A stretch of 64,000 bases of DNA from CAVQND01 sp049518415 (GTDB taxonomy: Bacteria; Verrucomicrobiota; Verrucomicrobiia; Limisphaerales; UBA8199): contig JBEKRX010000001.1 in assembly GCA_049518415.1 (NCBI GenBank), forward strand, positions 1-64,000, in the 5' to 3' direction. Both the position numbers and the translations under genes were made by a program. The notes under the pieces were generated by a model. It did not search any database, had not been told where the DNA came from, and saw only the letters and a program-made list of their open reading frames with translations. Shown piece by piece: positions 53,001 to 60,583 of this stretch; positions within the stretch are counted from its first letter, which is position 1, and the number at the start of each line of letters is the position of its first letter.

Positions 53001-53683
53001 AGGACCGTTTCCGTTTCGTCCGGCAGATGCCGCGCCTTCTCGGAGGTGGTGGGCGGGGACAATGGCCCCGCGTCCGCGGCGCGCACCTCGCAAATCTCGA
53101 CCGGCTCGCCCACGCCCTTGAGCTCGAACCGCCCGTGGTTCAGCCAGGTCAACGGACCCGCCCCCTCAATCTCCTCCCCTTTGAGCGACTGGCGCGCGTT
53201 GTCGAACACCGGCCGCGTCAGGAGAATCTGGGCCGGCTGCGCCAGGGACATGACCCGGGCGCAGGTGTCCACCTGCATGCCGTGCACGTTGCGCTGGCCC
53301 GGCCCGGTCTCCTCGATCACCACCTCGCCCAGGTGCAGGCCGAAGCGGTCCTGCACCGGCGCGGCGCGGCCCTGGTTGAACTGGCGCAGCCGCCCTTGCA
53401 GCGCCAGCGCGCACTTCACCGCCTCCGACGGCATGGGGAAGAGGACCAGGAAGGAATCCCCGGCCAGCAGCACCTCCTCGGCGCCGGCGAACTGGCTGAG
53501 CGTTTGCCGCACGAGCCGGTGATGCTCCTGGAGCAATTCGACCCCCGCGCGGTCGCCCAACTGCTGCTTGAGCGCGGTGGAGCCGACCACGTCCGTGAAC
53601 AGCAACGTGAGTAATCCGCCGCGGTGCGGGGACGGTGAAGCATGCCGCCCCTCGCGCGGTTGCGCATCAGATTCCGCCGCCAT
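50009..53683 (-). CDS. Adenylate/guanylate cyclase-Ser/Thr kinase-WD40 fusion protein
   Basis: 1224 residues from the ATG at 53683. A class III cyclase homology domain (~24-200) has LLFTDVVGST and a late GMQVDTCARVM. A Hanks-type kinase (~245-510) has GEGGFG (250-255), Lys273, HRDVKPAN with Asp370, DFG (397-399) and APE (437-439). One transmembrane helix follows (~536-554). The exterior/periplasmic part (~600-1224) is a series of about a dozen WD40 repeats (SPDGRTLAVG, SPDGKLLASGS, VGVWD-type ends). Probably a membrane receptor kinase in which the propeller senses or scaffolds. Cyclase catalysis is uncertain. Confidence 0.9.
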   Translation of the reverse strand: MAAESDAQPREGRHASPSPHRGGLLTLLFTDVVGSTALKQQLGDRAGVELLQEHHRLVRQTLSQFAGAEEVLLAGDSFLVLFPMPSEAVKCALALQGRLRQFNQGRAAPVQDRFGLHLGEVVIEETGPGQRNVHGMQVDTCARVMSLAQPAQILLTRPVFDNARQSLKGEEIEGAGPLTWLNHGRFELKGVGEPVEICEVRAADAGPLSPPTTSEKARHLPDETETVLGWRPAIGGSVPNTKWVLEQKLGEGGFGEVWLGRHQTLKTERRVFKFCFRADRVRSLKREMTLFRLLKERMGDHPNIVRLLEVYFDQPPYYVEMDYAPGQDLQAWCQGQGGADKPPLDTRLEIVAQIADALQAAHDAGVIHRDVKPANILVGSPKPEARGPRSLEAKLTDFGIGQVISEEYLAGVTRAGFTQTILADSSSSKTGTQLYMAPELLAGKPASIRSDIYSLGVVLYQLLVADFTRPVTTDWADDVSDPLLREDLKRCFAGNPAERFAGAGQLADNLRSLPARQRRRQEGLMLARRAAQRHRVAVISSAAAAALLVLATALGYGFWRTQQARNLAEANAYAADMNEAQQALLAYDLGKARTLLARYRPGSGREHLRGFEWRFLAAESNSEYAATNASSNDSVFRTALSPDGRTLAVGRYGGTVELWDPASLARTATLETNVAFAAVAFSPTGRLLAASAPRGGIRLWQLDPPRVVGELAHTNYANRLSFSPDGRYLASSHPESGVCVWDLETRQTVRRYLDFHFQGEEHGGPISFSPDGGHLAVGDASGRIRILDWAADRVLVDIPAHQQEIMSLAYSPDGKLLASGSGFSAEDIRLWNPATGQPAGSLAGHRNWICVLQFSGDGSRLLSGSADQTIGVWDVSARRLILKLRGHLDEVWSLAFDERRTNLITGCKDGTLARWDIDKVRPRALRLDLPGRLRRPGYAASGPSVAVLDQQGAVALWRPGDPQQLSVIPALGTNNAALATAPGRGLLACATREGLVRIWSLQSANLVTSLGGHARPASGLLFSKQENSLVAWSPWNAPGLVTIWDAKTWAKRASFAERNAARSAALSPDGRLLVLGLAEGRLAWWDAARGQRLDETPCHRHWVVGLGFSPDGSVLASTSDDGTVALWDTRTRRRTAYWKGHFLGLHAVAFSPDGRRLATALSGGSAARLWDFRTRRELLTLDAPGGLFYWIKFSPDGAALLCGSDDAHCYLWRVPSFAELDAPH

Positions 53684-53888
53684 CACCGGTAAAGTAGCCC
53701 CGGCGCCCTGGAGCGGAAAAGCTAAAACGCAACCCGGCCAGGGGCAAGGGCGCATCCTGACACTGCCCCCGAGCGCGGGCGGGAGCCCTCAGAAGCGAAC
53801 GGCGAACAGCGAACAGCGAACGGCCCTTGCCCTCTCCCATGCGCTCGGAGGGGAGGGGGTGATCCGCTTTTCCGCTTTACGGGGGGCG

Positions 53889-54332
53889 GTCCCGACGTGT
53901 CGGGACGCCGCCAAGCGGCGGTCTAGCAAGCAGCAGGGAGGTGGAGCAGCCACAATGGGGCATTGGGCGCCAGTTCGGCAGGGCACACAGACGGGCAGGG
54001 ACTTTCCCGGACGGGCACGGACGGCCTCTCCCGGGCCTTGCGCTGGGCTGGTGTGAGTGAGGCCTTTGGTCCCGCCAGGGCGGGATAGCTTTCCCAGTTA
54101 CCCGCAGAGCACGCAGAATACGCAGAAAGAGGGTACGAATGGGGCTCTTGATCCCACCAAGGCGGGACGCGTCTCCCAGGGCCTTGGCCTGGGGTTTGTC
54201 AGGCAACCCCGACGTGTCGGGATTGGCGTTGGGTCGGGGCGAGCTGGGCGCGGGCAGGGTGGAATTGGTCGTCCCGCTCCGGGCGGGATGGGGACGCGGG
54301 CGCGGGATGTTCTGGTCCCGCAGGGCGGGACC
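53889..54332. repeat. Cluster of six GTCCCG...CGGGAC palindromes
   Basis: GTCCCGACGTGTCGGGAC (53889-53906), TCCCGCCAGGGCGGGA (54070-54085), TCCCACCAAGGCGGGA (54152-54167), CCCGACGTGTCGGG (54208-54221), TCCCGCTCCGGGCGGGA (54272-54288) and GGTCCCGCAGGGCGGGACC (54314-54332). All share TCCC(G/A)...CGGGA arms with differing centres. Confidence 0.8.
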
Positions 54333-54442
54333 GGTGTGAGTTGGGTGTGGTCGCCTCCGGGGAAGAGCGGCTACGGGGAGTTGTTACGCCGCTCGTGCGG
54401 TTAATCAAAGTCAAGCCTGATTGGCGGTTGTGGGCGGAGAGT

Positions 54443-54520
54443 GGGATTAAGATTAGGGGATTGGGATTAGGATTAAGATTAGGATTAGGATTAAGATTAG
54501 GATTGGGATTCGGGTTAGGG
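54443..54520. repeat. Telomere-like hexamer array, second copy
   Basis: About twelve GGATTA/AGATTA units in the same orientation and with the same 3' flank (GGTTAGG-GGGA, then a GAAAA stretch) as the array at 25172-25240. It lies 93 bp upstream of yicC. Confidence 0.85.
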
Positions 54521-54613
54521 GGGAGCACGGAAAAAGGTGAGAGGCGCCCCGGGGACCGGGCGGGGCAGATTTTGTTCGCCTGACGGGGCGGGTTTGGGCA
54601 TACTGGGCGGTGG

Positions 54614-55495
54614 ATGAAATCAATGACCGGCTACGGGCGCGGCGAAAGCTCCCAGGACGGCTTGAAGGTGACGGTGGAATTGAGTTCGGTGAACCGGAAG
54701 CAGACGGAGATTTCCGTGAACCTGCCGCGCGAGATGGAGTTGCTGGAGGCGCAAATTCGCGACCTGCTCAACAACTGCATCGCGCGGGGCCGGCTCACGG
54801 TGCGGGTCTGGCTGCACGCGGGCGCCAGCAAGCTGTCGGCGCGGATGCATTTGAATGTGCCGCTGGCCAAGGCCTACGCGCGGGAATTGACCCGCCTCTC
54901 CAGGCAGCTCAAGCTGCCCGGGCCGGTCACGCTCGACCACCTGGCGCACGCGCCAGGGGTTTTTCAAACCGATGAACAACTGGCCGTGGAACAGGATTTG
55001 TGGCCGGCGGTGGGCAAGGCCCTGAAGAAGGCGGTCCGGCAGATGCTGCAGATGCGCCAGCGGGAAGGGGCGGCCCTCGGGCGGGACCTGGCGCACCGCA
55101 TCGCGAGCATGCGCCAATCGGCCACCCGCATTCACCAGCACGCCCCCAAGGTCGCCGAGCGCTACCGCTCCCAGTTGGTCCAACGCATCCGGAGCGCCGG
55201 GCTGGAAGTGCCCGGCCTGGACGAGGATCGCCTGCTCAAGGAGGTGGTTTATTTCGCCGAGCGTTCCGACATCTCGGAAGAACTGACGCGGCTGCAAAGC
55301 CATTTCCAGCAACTGGCCGACTGCCAGAAATCCAAAGAGCCGGTCGGCCGCATGTTGGACTTTCTGGCCCAGGAAATGAACCGGGAGGTCAACACCATCG
55401 GCGCCAAGGCCAACGACAGCCTGATCTCGCGCGAGGTGGTGACGCTCAAGGCGGAGTTGGAAAGGTTCCGGGAACAGGCCCAGAATGTGGAATGA
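54614..55495 (+). CDS. yicC: YicC family endoribonuclease-like protein
   Basis: 293 residues. MKSMTGYGRGESS and VELSSVNRKQTEISVNLPREM are the hallmark N-terminus, and the C-terminal DUF1732 region reads GRMLDFLAQEMNREVNTIGAKANDS followed by VTLKAELERFREQAQNVE. YicC proteins are hexameric RNases affecting small-RNA turnover and stationary-phase fitness. Its stop overlaps the start of gmk by ATGA, the usual yicC-gmk pairing. Confidence 0.95.
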   Translation: MKSMTGYGRGESSQDGLKVTVELSSVNRKQTEISVNLPREMELLEAQIRDLLNNCIARGRLTVRVWLHAGASKLSARMHLNVPLAKAYARELTRLSRQLKLPGPVTLDHLAHAPGVFQTDEQLAVEQDLWPAVGKALKKAVRQMLQMRQREGAALGRDLAHRIASMRQSATRIHQHAPKVAERYRSQLVQRIRSAGLEVPGLDEDRLLKEVVYFAERSDISEELTRLQSHFQQLADCQKSKEPVGRMLDFLAQEMNREVNTIGAKANDSLISREVVTLKAELERFREQAQNVE

Positions 55496-56160
55496 TGAGT
55501 GCCCAGACTGCGCCACCGAAAAGGGAAAGCCCGGCCCAAGCGCCGCCGCCGGCCAGCCCGCTGCTGGTGGTGATTTCCGCCCCCTCGGGCGGGGGCAAGA
55601 CGACCCTCTGCCAGCAGTTGCTCGCCGCCCGGCCGCAGATGGCGCGCGCGATCACCTGCACCACGCGCTCGCCGCGCCCCGGCGAGCAGGACGGGGTGGA
55701 TTACTATTTCCTGGACGCGGCGTCGTTTCTCCGGCGCCGGCAGGCGGGCAATTTCCTGGAACACGCGATCGTTTATGGCGACAGCTACGGCACCCTGGAG
55801 TCGGAAGTGCTCGGCAAACTGCGGCAGGGCAAAGACGTCCTGCTCAACGTGGACGTGCAGGGCGCCGCGACCATCGGGGCCCGCGCGCGGCAGGACCCGG
55901 AATTGGGACGGGCGCTGGTCTCGGTTTTCCTGACGCCGCCCTCGCTGGCCGTCCTGGAAGAACGGCTCCGCAAACGCGGCACGGATGCCTGGCCGGTCAT
56001 TCAAAAGCGCTTGAGCCAGGCGCGTCAGGAGATCGCCCAGTGCAAGCATTTTGACTACCTGCTCCTGAGCGCGAGCGCCAGCGAGGACCTGCGCCGGATG
56101 CTGGCGATTGTCGAAGCCGAGAAGCTGCGCTCCGCCCGGCAGGCGGCGCCCGAACTGTGA
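55492..56160 (+). CDS. gmk: Guanylate kinase
   Basis: 222 residues from the ATG at 55492 (a second ATG follows at 55495). It phosphorylates GMP to GDP. The P-loop is SAPSGGGKTT; TCTTRSPRPGEQDGVDYYFLD is the GMP-binding block, followed by YGDSYGT and the lid RLSQARQEI. A Pro/Ala-rich ~20-residue N-terminal extension precedes the core. rpoZ, which often follows gmk, is not present in the 164-bp gap after it. Confidence 0.95.
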   Translation: MMSAQTAPPKRESPAQAPPPASPLLVVISAPSGGGKTTLCQQLLAARPQMARAITCTTRSPRPGEQDGVDYYFLDAASFLRRRQAGNFLEHAIVYGDSYGTLESEVLGKLRQGKDVLLNVDVQGAATIGARARQDPELGRALVSVFLTPPSLAVLEERLRKRGTDAWPVIQKRLSQARQEIAQCKHFDYLLLSASASEDLRRMLAIVEAEKLRSARQAAPEL

Positions 56161-56324
56161 CTGGCGTTGAAAAGATGCAATGTTACAATGTTGCCTGGCG
56201 GCAAAGGTTGCCTGGGTTGGAAGGGTTGCGCAGGGGTTCCGGAGTTCTGTAACCAGGCAGCCTTTGAGACCTTTGTAACTTTTGTAACCTTGTAACCTTG
56301 TAACGCTGTAACTCCTATCGTGCG
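56161..56324. repeat. GTAACC-rich repeat spacer
   Basis: The gmk-coaC gap consists largely of TTGTAACCTTGTAACC-type units (about 56274-56310), preceded by GTAACCAGGCAGCC. Similar CCAGGCAACCAGGTAAC stretches are at 12831-12860 and 34562-34580, making another dispersed family. Confidence 0.6.
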
Positions 56325-56867
56325 ATGAGCAAGAATGTGGTCTTGGGCGTGACCGGTTCGATTGCGGCCCACAAGGCGGTCGATTTGGCCAGTCAACTGG
56401 CCAAGCAAGGGTGCGCGGTGCGGGTGGTGATGACGGCCGAGGCGTTGCGGTTTGTTACAGCCGTGCCGTTCAAAACGCTGTCGCGCCATCCGGTGGTGAC
56501 GGACCTCTATGACGAGGCGGCAGGCTGGGAGCCGGCGCATATCAAACTGGCCGACGAAGCGGACCTGCTGCTCATCGCGCCGGCGACGGCCCAGACCATT
56601 GCCAAGCTGGCGCACGGCCTGGCCGACGACGCCCTGAGTTGCGTAGCCCTGGCGCTCAATCCGCAGGCCCGCATCCTGGTGGCGCCGGCGATGAACGGCA
56701 GGATGTGGCTGCACGGGGCGACCCAACAAAACGTGGCGACGCTCAAGTCGCGCGGGGTGGAATTCATCGGCCCGGAAGCGGGCTTGCTCGCCTGCGGTTA
56801 CGAAGGGGTGGGCCGGCTGTGGCCGGTGGAGCAAGTGGCCGCCCGCGCGCTGGCCTTGCTGCCCTAG
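56325..56867 (+). CDS. coaC: Phosphopantothenoylcysteine decarboxylase (CoaC domain only)
   Basis: 180 residues. This flavoprotein decarboxylates 4'-phosphopantothenoylcysteine in coenzyme A synthesis. Features are VLGVTGSIAAHKAVDLASQL (FMN), His in AHIKLADEAD (catalytic), the APAMNGRMW loop and ACGYEGVGR with the catalytic Cys. In most bacteria it is fused to CoaB; here the protein stops after CoaC and the next gene is a kinase, so CoaB must be encoded elsewhere. Confidence 0.9.
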   Translation: MSKNVVLGVTGSIAAHKAVDLASQLAKQGCAVRVVMTAEALRFVTAVPFKTLSRHPVVTDLYDEAAGWEPAHIKLADEADLLLIAPATAQTIAKLAHGLADDALSCVALALNPQARILVAPAMNGRMWLHGATQQNVATLKSRGVEFIGPEAGLLACGYEGVGRLWPVEQVAARALALLP

Positions 56868-56925
56868 GACGGAGGCCTGGTGTGTCCCGTCGGGGCGTCC
56901 GGCCCGCCGTCCGGGACGGGTGTTT

Positions 56926-58653
56926 ATGAAGCATGATCTGTGGCGTTGGCTGAGCGAAGGCCGCCCGGGCGGCGTGGCCCGGGCCTGCGCGCGTCTCTGT
57001 CGCCAGGGCGTGGCCTTGCTGGAGATCCCGACCCCCGAGGCCGAGCAGCTCCTGCGCCGCGTCACCATCATGGAGCGCTACATCGTCCTGCCGGTCAAAG
57101 CCGCCTGCATTGTGATGCTCCTTTTTCCGTTTTTCCACGACTGGATCCAGCAGGCCATGCGAGACATGCACGTCGACGTCCAGGAGTGGACGCGGTATTT
57201 TCTCTGGTACTACATCCCCGCCAATGTCGTGATCGCCTGGGTGTTGCTGGCCCTGCGGCGGCTGCCGCTGGGCCTGGTGCAGTGGGTGGTCTTCGTCTCG
57301 GGCTTGCTGGATATCATCCTGCTTTCGGCGCTGACGGTGTTCACCACCGGCTACCAGAGCTTTTCGTATTGGCTGTTCCTGGCGCTGGTCGTGCGCAGCG
57401 CGGTGAGTGTGCCGCGCGCGACTTCGCAACTGGCCCTGCATTTCACGATTATCGCCTGTTACGTGATCGTCGGAGTGATTCAGGTCGACGTGGTGAGCAG
57501 CTTGGCGGAAGAGGCCCGGGGCAAGGAGAATGAGGTCCGGGCCGAGGCCTATTGGAGATCGCGGCGCCACGCGACGACCAACACGGCGCCGGCGGCCCTC
57601 AGGCCGTCCGTATCTGCCGGGGAAGCGGTCTGGCCGCCCCAGGGAAATCGCCCCCGGGCCGCCTCGCCGGCGGCGCGGCCCCCCGCCAGTTCCGCCTTGG
57701 CGGCCAATGCGAGGGACAGCGCCCAGGCCAGCCGCTCGACGGCCACCGCGCTCGAGAGTGCGGCCGAGCCGCTGCTGGCGCGGCCAGGACGTTTTGCGGG
57801 TTTTTCCGGCGATTCCGGTTCGCTGGAGGGTCCGGCCGAGCCGCTGCTGGCGCGGCTGACGCTGCTGCTCTTGATGTCGGTCTGTTCCTACGGCCTGCAG
57901 GTCTTGCTGGAGCGGCAGCGCAAGGCGGAGGAGGAGGCCCGCGAGTTCGCCCTGCGGGAGGGGCAGTTGCACGCCGCGGGGCGATTGGCCGCCGAGTTTG
58001 CGCACCAAATCAAGAACCCGCTGGCTGTCATCAACAATGCGGCCTATTCCCTCCAGCGCGCCCTCAAACAAGGCCGTTCCGTCGGCGCCGAGCAGGTCCA
58101 AATCATCCAGGAGGAAGTCGAGCGTTCGGACCGCATCATCACGGAAATCATGGGCTACGCCCAGTTGAGCGAAGGCCGGGTGGAAAAGGTGAGTGTCATT
58201 GAAGAGCTGGAGCACGCGATCGAGCGGGTCTTTCCCCCCGCGGCCGGCTATCCCGTCCAAATCCACCGGGAGTATGGGCCGGAGTTTCCGCCCCTGCTGA
58301 TGCTGCGCCGCCATGTCTCGGAGACCTTCATCAACCTGCTGCAGAACGCCCGCGAGGCGCTGGACGGCCAGGGCGGCCACGTCTTTGTCAGGGCGCTGTG
58401 CCACAGCGACTATTCGATCGAGGTCTCCATCGGCGACAACGGCCCAGGCATTCCGGCGGACAAGCGCGAGCAGATCTTCGAGGCCTACTATACCACCAAA
58501 GCAAAGGGCACCGGCCTGGGCCTGGCGACCGTCAGGCACAATGTCGAACTCTATGGCGGCACCGTGCGCGTCGAATCTGAGCTTGGAAAGGGCGCCCGGT
58601 TTATCTTAATATTCCCGGCCAGGACTTTGATGAAGTTGGCACAGCAGACGTGA
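56926..58653 (+). CDS. Membrane sensor histidine kinase (NtrB/AtoS-like)
   Basis: 575 residues from the ATG at 56926. About four to six transmembrane helices lie in residues ~50-200. A ~100-residue Ala/Pro/Ser/Arg-rich stretch (about 205-305) follows and is not expected in this family. After a short helix comes the phosphoacceptor His360 (AAEFAHQIKNPLAVI), N-box NLLQNAREAL, G1 DNGPGIP and G2 GTGLGLA. The odd stretch is bounded by two copies of a 23-bp direct repeat only near its end. The cognate regulator is the next gene (100 bp downstream). Confidence 0.9.
   Translation: MKHDLWRWLSEGRPGGVARACARLCRQGVALLEIPTPEAEQLLRRVTIMERYIVLPVKAACIVMLLFPFFHDWIQQAMRDMHVDVQEWTRYFLWYYIPANVVIAWVLLALRRLPLGLVQWVVFVSGLLDIILLSALTVFTTGYQSFSYWLFLALVVRSAVSVPRATSQLALHFTIIACYVIVGVIQVDVVSSLAEEARGKENEVRAEAYWRSRRHATTNTAPAALRPSVSAGEAVWPPQGNRPRAASPAARPPASSALAANARDSAQASRSTATALESAAEPLLARPGRFAGFSGDSGSLEGPAEPLLARLTLLLLMSVCSYGLQVLLERQRKAEEEAREFALREGQLHAAGRLAAEFAHQIKNPLAVINNAAYSLQRALKQGRSVGAEQVQIIQEEVERSDRIITEIMGYAQLSEGRVEKVSVIEELEHAIERVFPPAAGYPVQIHREYGPEFPPLLMLRRHVSETFINLLQNAREALDGQGGHVFVRALCHSDYSIEVSIGDNGPGIPADKREQIFEAYYTTKAKGTGLGLATVRHNVELYGGTVRVESELGKGARFILIFPARTLMKLAQQT
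57761..57855. repeat. 23-bp direct repeats inside the histidine kinase gene
   Basis: An identical 23-bp sequence (begins CGGCCGAGCC, ends GGCGCGG, encoding AEPLLAR) occurs at 57761-57783 and 57833-57855. The 72-bp period keeps the reading frame, consistent with duplication or insertion of 24 codons in the linker. Confidence 0.75.
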
Positions 58654-58753
58654 AGACGGGTCGAGAAAACAACGGCGTGCGGGCGTGGGGGAGTGTTGGG
58701 GTGCGGGTTTTCCCGTTCACTCCCTTGGCCCTTCACTGCCTGGGCTGCCCCCC

Positions 58754-60190
58754 ATGAGCGTTGCCCTGCCACCGGTGCTCGTCGTCGATGACGAGAAGAA
58801 CATGCGCCTGTCGCTCAAGACGCTGCTGGCGGATGAGGGCTACGCCGTGCGCGCGGTCGAATCGGCCGAGGGGGCCTTGAACCTGCTGGAGCGCGAGGAG
58901 TTTTTCATGGTCATCACGGATGCGCGGCTGGGAGGCATGAGCGGCTACGAGTTTCTGGCCAAGGCGCGGGGGCAGTGGCCGGAGCTGCCGGTGCTGATGC
59001 TCACCGCCTACGCCACCTCCCGGCTGGCGGTGGAGGCCATCAAGGCGGGGGCGATCGACTACTTGGGCAAGCCGTTTGAGCCCGAGGAACTGCTGCACGC
59101 GGTGGACCGTTGCGCCGAGCGTTACCGGCTCTTGCAGGAGAACGCCCGGCTGCGGGCGCGCGCCAGCGAGACTTACCGCCTGGAGCAGATCGTGGGCGAA
59201 TGCCCCAGGATGCGCCAACTGCGCCAGCTCATTCAGACCGTGGCCCCCACCGCGGCGCGGGTGTTGATCCTCGGCGAGAGCGGCACGGGCAAGGAACTGG
59301 TGGCGGGCGCCCTGCACAGCCTGAGCCACCGCCGCAAGGCCAACTACGTGCGCATCAATTGCGCCGCCATCCCCGAAACGCTCCTGGAAAGCGAACTCTT
59401 CGGGCACGAGAAAGGGGCCTTCACCGGCGCGCTCAAACAAAAGCCCGGCCGCGTCGAAGAGGCCGACGGCGGGACGATCTTCCTGGATGAGATTGCGGAC
59501 ATGAGCCGCCCGCTGCAGGCCAAGCTGCTCCGGTTCCTGGAGGACGGCACCTTCAGGCGCGTGGGCGGCACCCAGGAATTGCGGGTCAATGTCCGGCTCC
59601 TGGCCGCGACCAATAGCGACATCATCGCCGCCATCAGGGCCGGCCAGTTCCGCGAGGACCTGTTTCATCGCCTCAACGTCGTCCAATTGCGCCTGCCGCC
59701 CTTGCGGGAGCGGGGCGAGGACGTGGCCCTGCTGGCGGACTATTTCCTGAAGAATTTCGCCGTCTCGATGAACAAAAACACCCGGAGCCTCTCCCGCGCC
59801 GCCCGGCAAAAACTGCTCTCCCACCACTGGCCGGGCAATGTGCGCGAACTGCGCAACGTGATCGAGCGGGCGCTGATCCTGGAAACCACCGGCGAAATCC
59901 AGCCCACCAGCCTGCCGGATTTCCAAGTCGAGGCCCGCCTCCACAAGACCGCCGCCGCCGCCGCCCAGCCCGCCGCCGGGCAGTCGCTGGACGAGATCAC
60001 TACCAACTTCGAGCGGGAGCTGATTGCCAGCATCCTGGAGCACAATCATTTCAACCTGGCCAAGACGGCCGAGCAATTGAAAATCAGCCGCCATGCCTTA
60101 CGCTATCGCATGCAGCGGTTGAACGTTTCCGCCGGGACTGAGGCGGACGAAGAACCGCTCGCCCCAATCGGCAAAGACACTCTGCCATGA
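58754..60190 (+). CDS. Sigma-54-dependent response regulator (NtrC/AtoC family)
   Basis: 478 residues from the ATG at 58754. The receiver has acidic pocket VVDDEKN, phospho-Asp56 (MVITDARLGG) and Lys106 (YLGKPF). The AAA+ domain has Walker A GESGTGK (174-180), the sigma-54 contact loop GAFTGA (221-226), Walker B GGTIFLDEIAD and arginine finger region FREDLFHRLNVV. The Fis-type HTH is at the end (NLAKTAEQLKISRHALRYRMQRLNV). It is phosphorylated by the upstream kinase and activates RpoN promoters. Its stop overlaps the next start (ATGA). Confidence 0.95.
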   Translation: MSVALPPVLVVDDEKNMRLSLKTLLADEGYAVRAVESAEGALNLLEREEFFMVITDARLGGMSGYEFLAKARGQWPELPVLMLTAYATSRLAVEAIKAGAIDYLGKPFEPEELLHAVDRCAERYRLLQENARLRARASETYRLEQIVGECPRMRQLRQLIQTVAPTAARVLILGESGTGKELVAGALHSLSHRRKANYVRINCAAIPETLLESELFGHEKGAFTGALKQKPGRVEEADGGTIFLDEIADMSRPLQAKLLRFLEDGTFRRVGGTQELRVNVRLLAATNSDIIAAIRAGQFREDLFHRLNVVQLRLPPLRERGEDVALLADYFLKNFAVSMNKNTRSLSRAARQKLLSHHWPGNVRELRNVIERALILETTGEIQPTSLPDFQVEARLHKTAAAAAQPAAGQSLDEITTNFERELIASILEHNHFNLAKTAEQLKISRHALRYRMQRLNVSAGTEADEEPLAPIGKDTLP

Positions 60191-60579
60191 ATAAAATTCT
60201 GGTTTGGCTCGCTGCGGCCGACCCTGAGGAGATCCTGGCGGCCAGCCGCAAGAGCTGGCTGGCGCATTCCCAGCACGAATTCTTCGCGATCTTCGGCGCC
60301 TTGAGCCTGATCATCCTCTTGGTCCTATACTGGGCGATTGCTATCCGCAAACCCCGCCGGCGCCATCACCGCCATCATCATCACCGCCACCATTCGCACC
60401 ACTGGGGCATGAATCCGGACGCGCCGCTCGAGGAGGAAGACGAGGCGGAGGAGAAGGGCGGTCACCAGCGGCACCGGCGGCGGCGGCGCGAGCACCGGCC
60501 CCGCAACCCAACCCTCGCTGAGACCGGCGGCCTGCCCCCCATCCGCACCGAAAAGCCGCCCGGCCCTTCCCCGCCTTAG
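60187..60579 (+). CDS. Small membrane protein with His-rich tail
   Basis: 130 residues, start overlapping the response-regulator stop as ATGA. A transmembrane helix (~33-52) is followed by a cytoplasmic or periplasmic tail that runs RRRHHRHHHHRHHSHHW (about 58-73), then an acidic patch (EEEDEAEE), an Arg-rich patch and a Pro-rich end. The His cluster could bind Zn, Ni or Cu, and its coupling to the two-component genes suggests a sensed or regulated metal. No family recognised. Confidence 0.65.
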   Translation: MNKILVWLAAADPEEILAASRKSWLAHSQHEFFAIFGALSLIILLVLYWAIAIRKPRRRHHRHHHHRHHSHHWGMNPDAPLEEEDEAEEKGGHQRHRRRRREHRPRNPTLAETGGLPPIRTEKPPGPSPP

Positions 60580-60583
60580 CCCG

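Larger units (their letters stand above)
53684..54613. other. Repeat-dense gap between the kinase and yicC genes
   Basis: 930 bp without a supported gene. It contains GAACAGCGAACGGC-type short repeats (~53795-53825), six GC-rich palindromes (listed separately) and a (A/G)GATTA array. The yicC promoter must be within the last ~90 bp; none is obvious. Confidence 0.65.
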
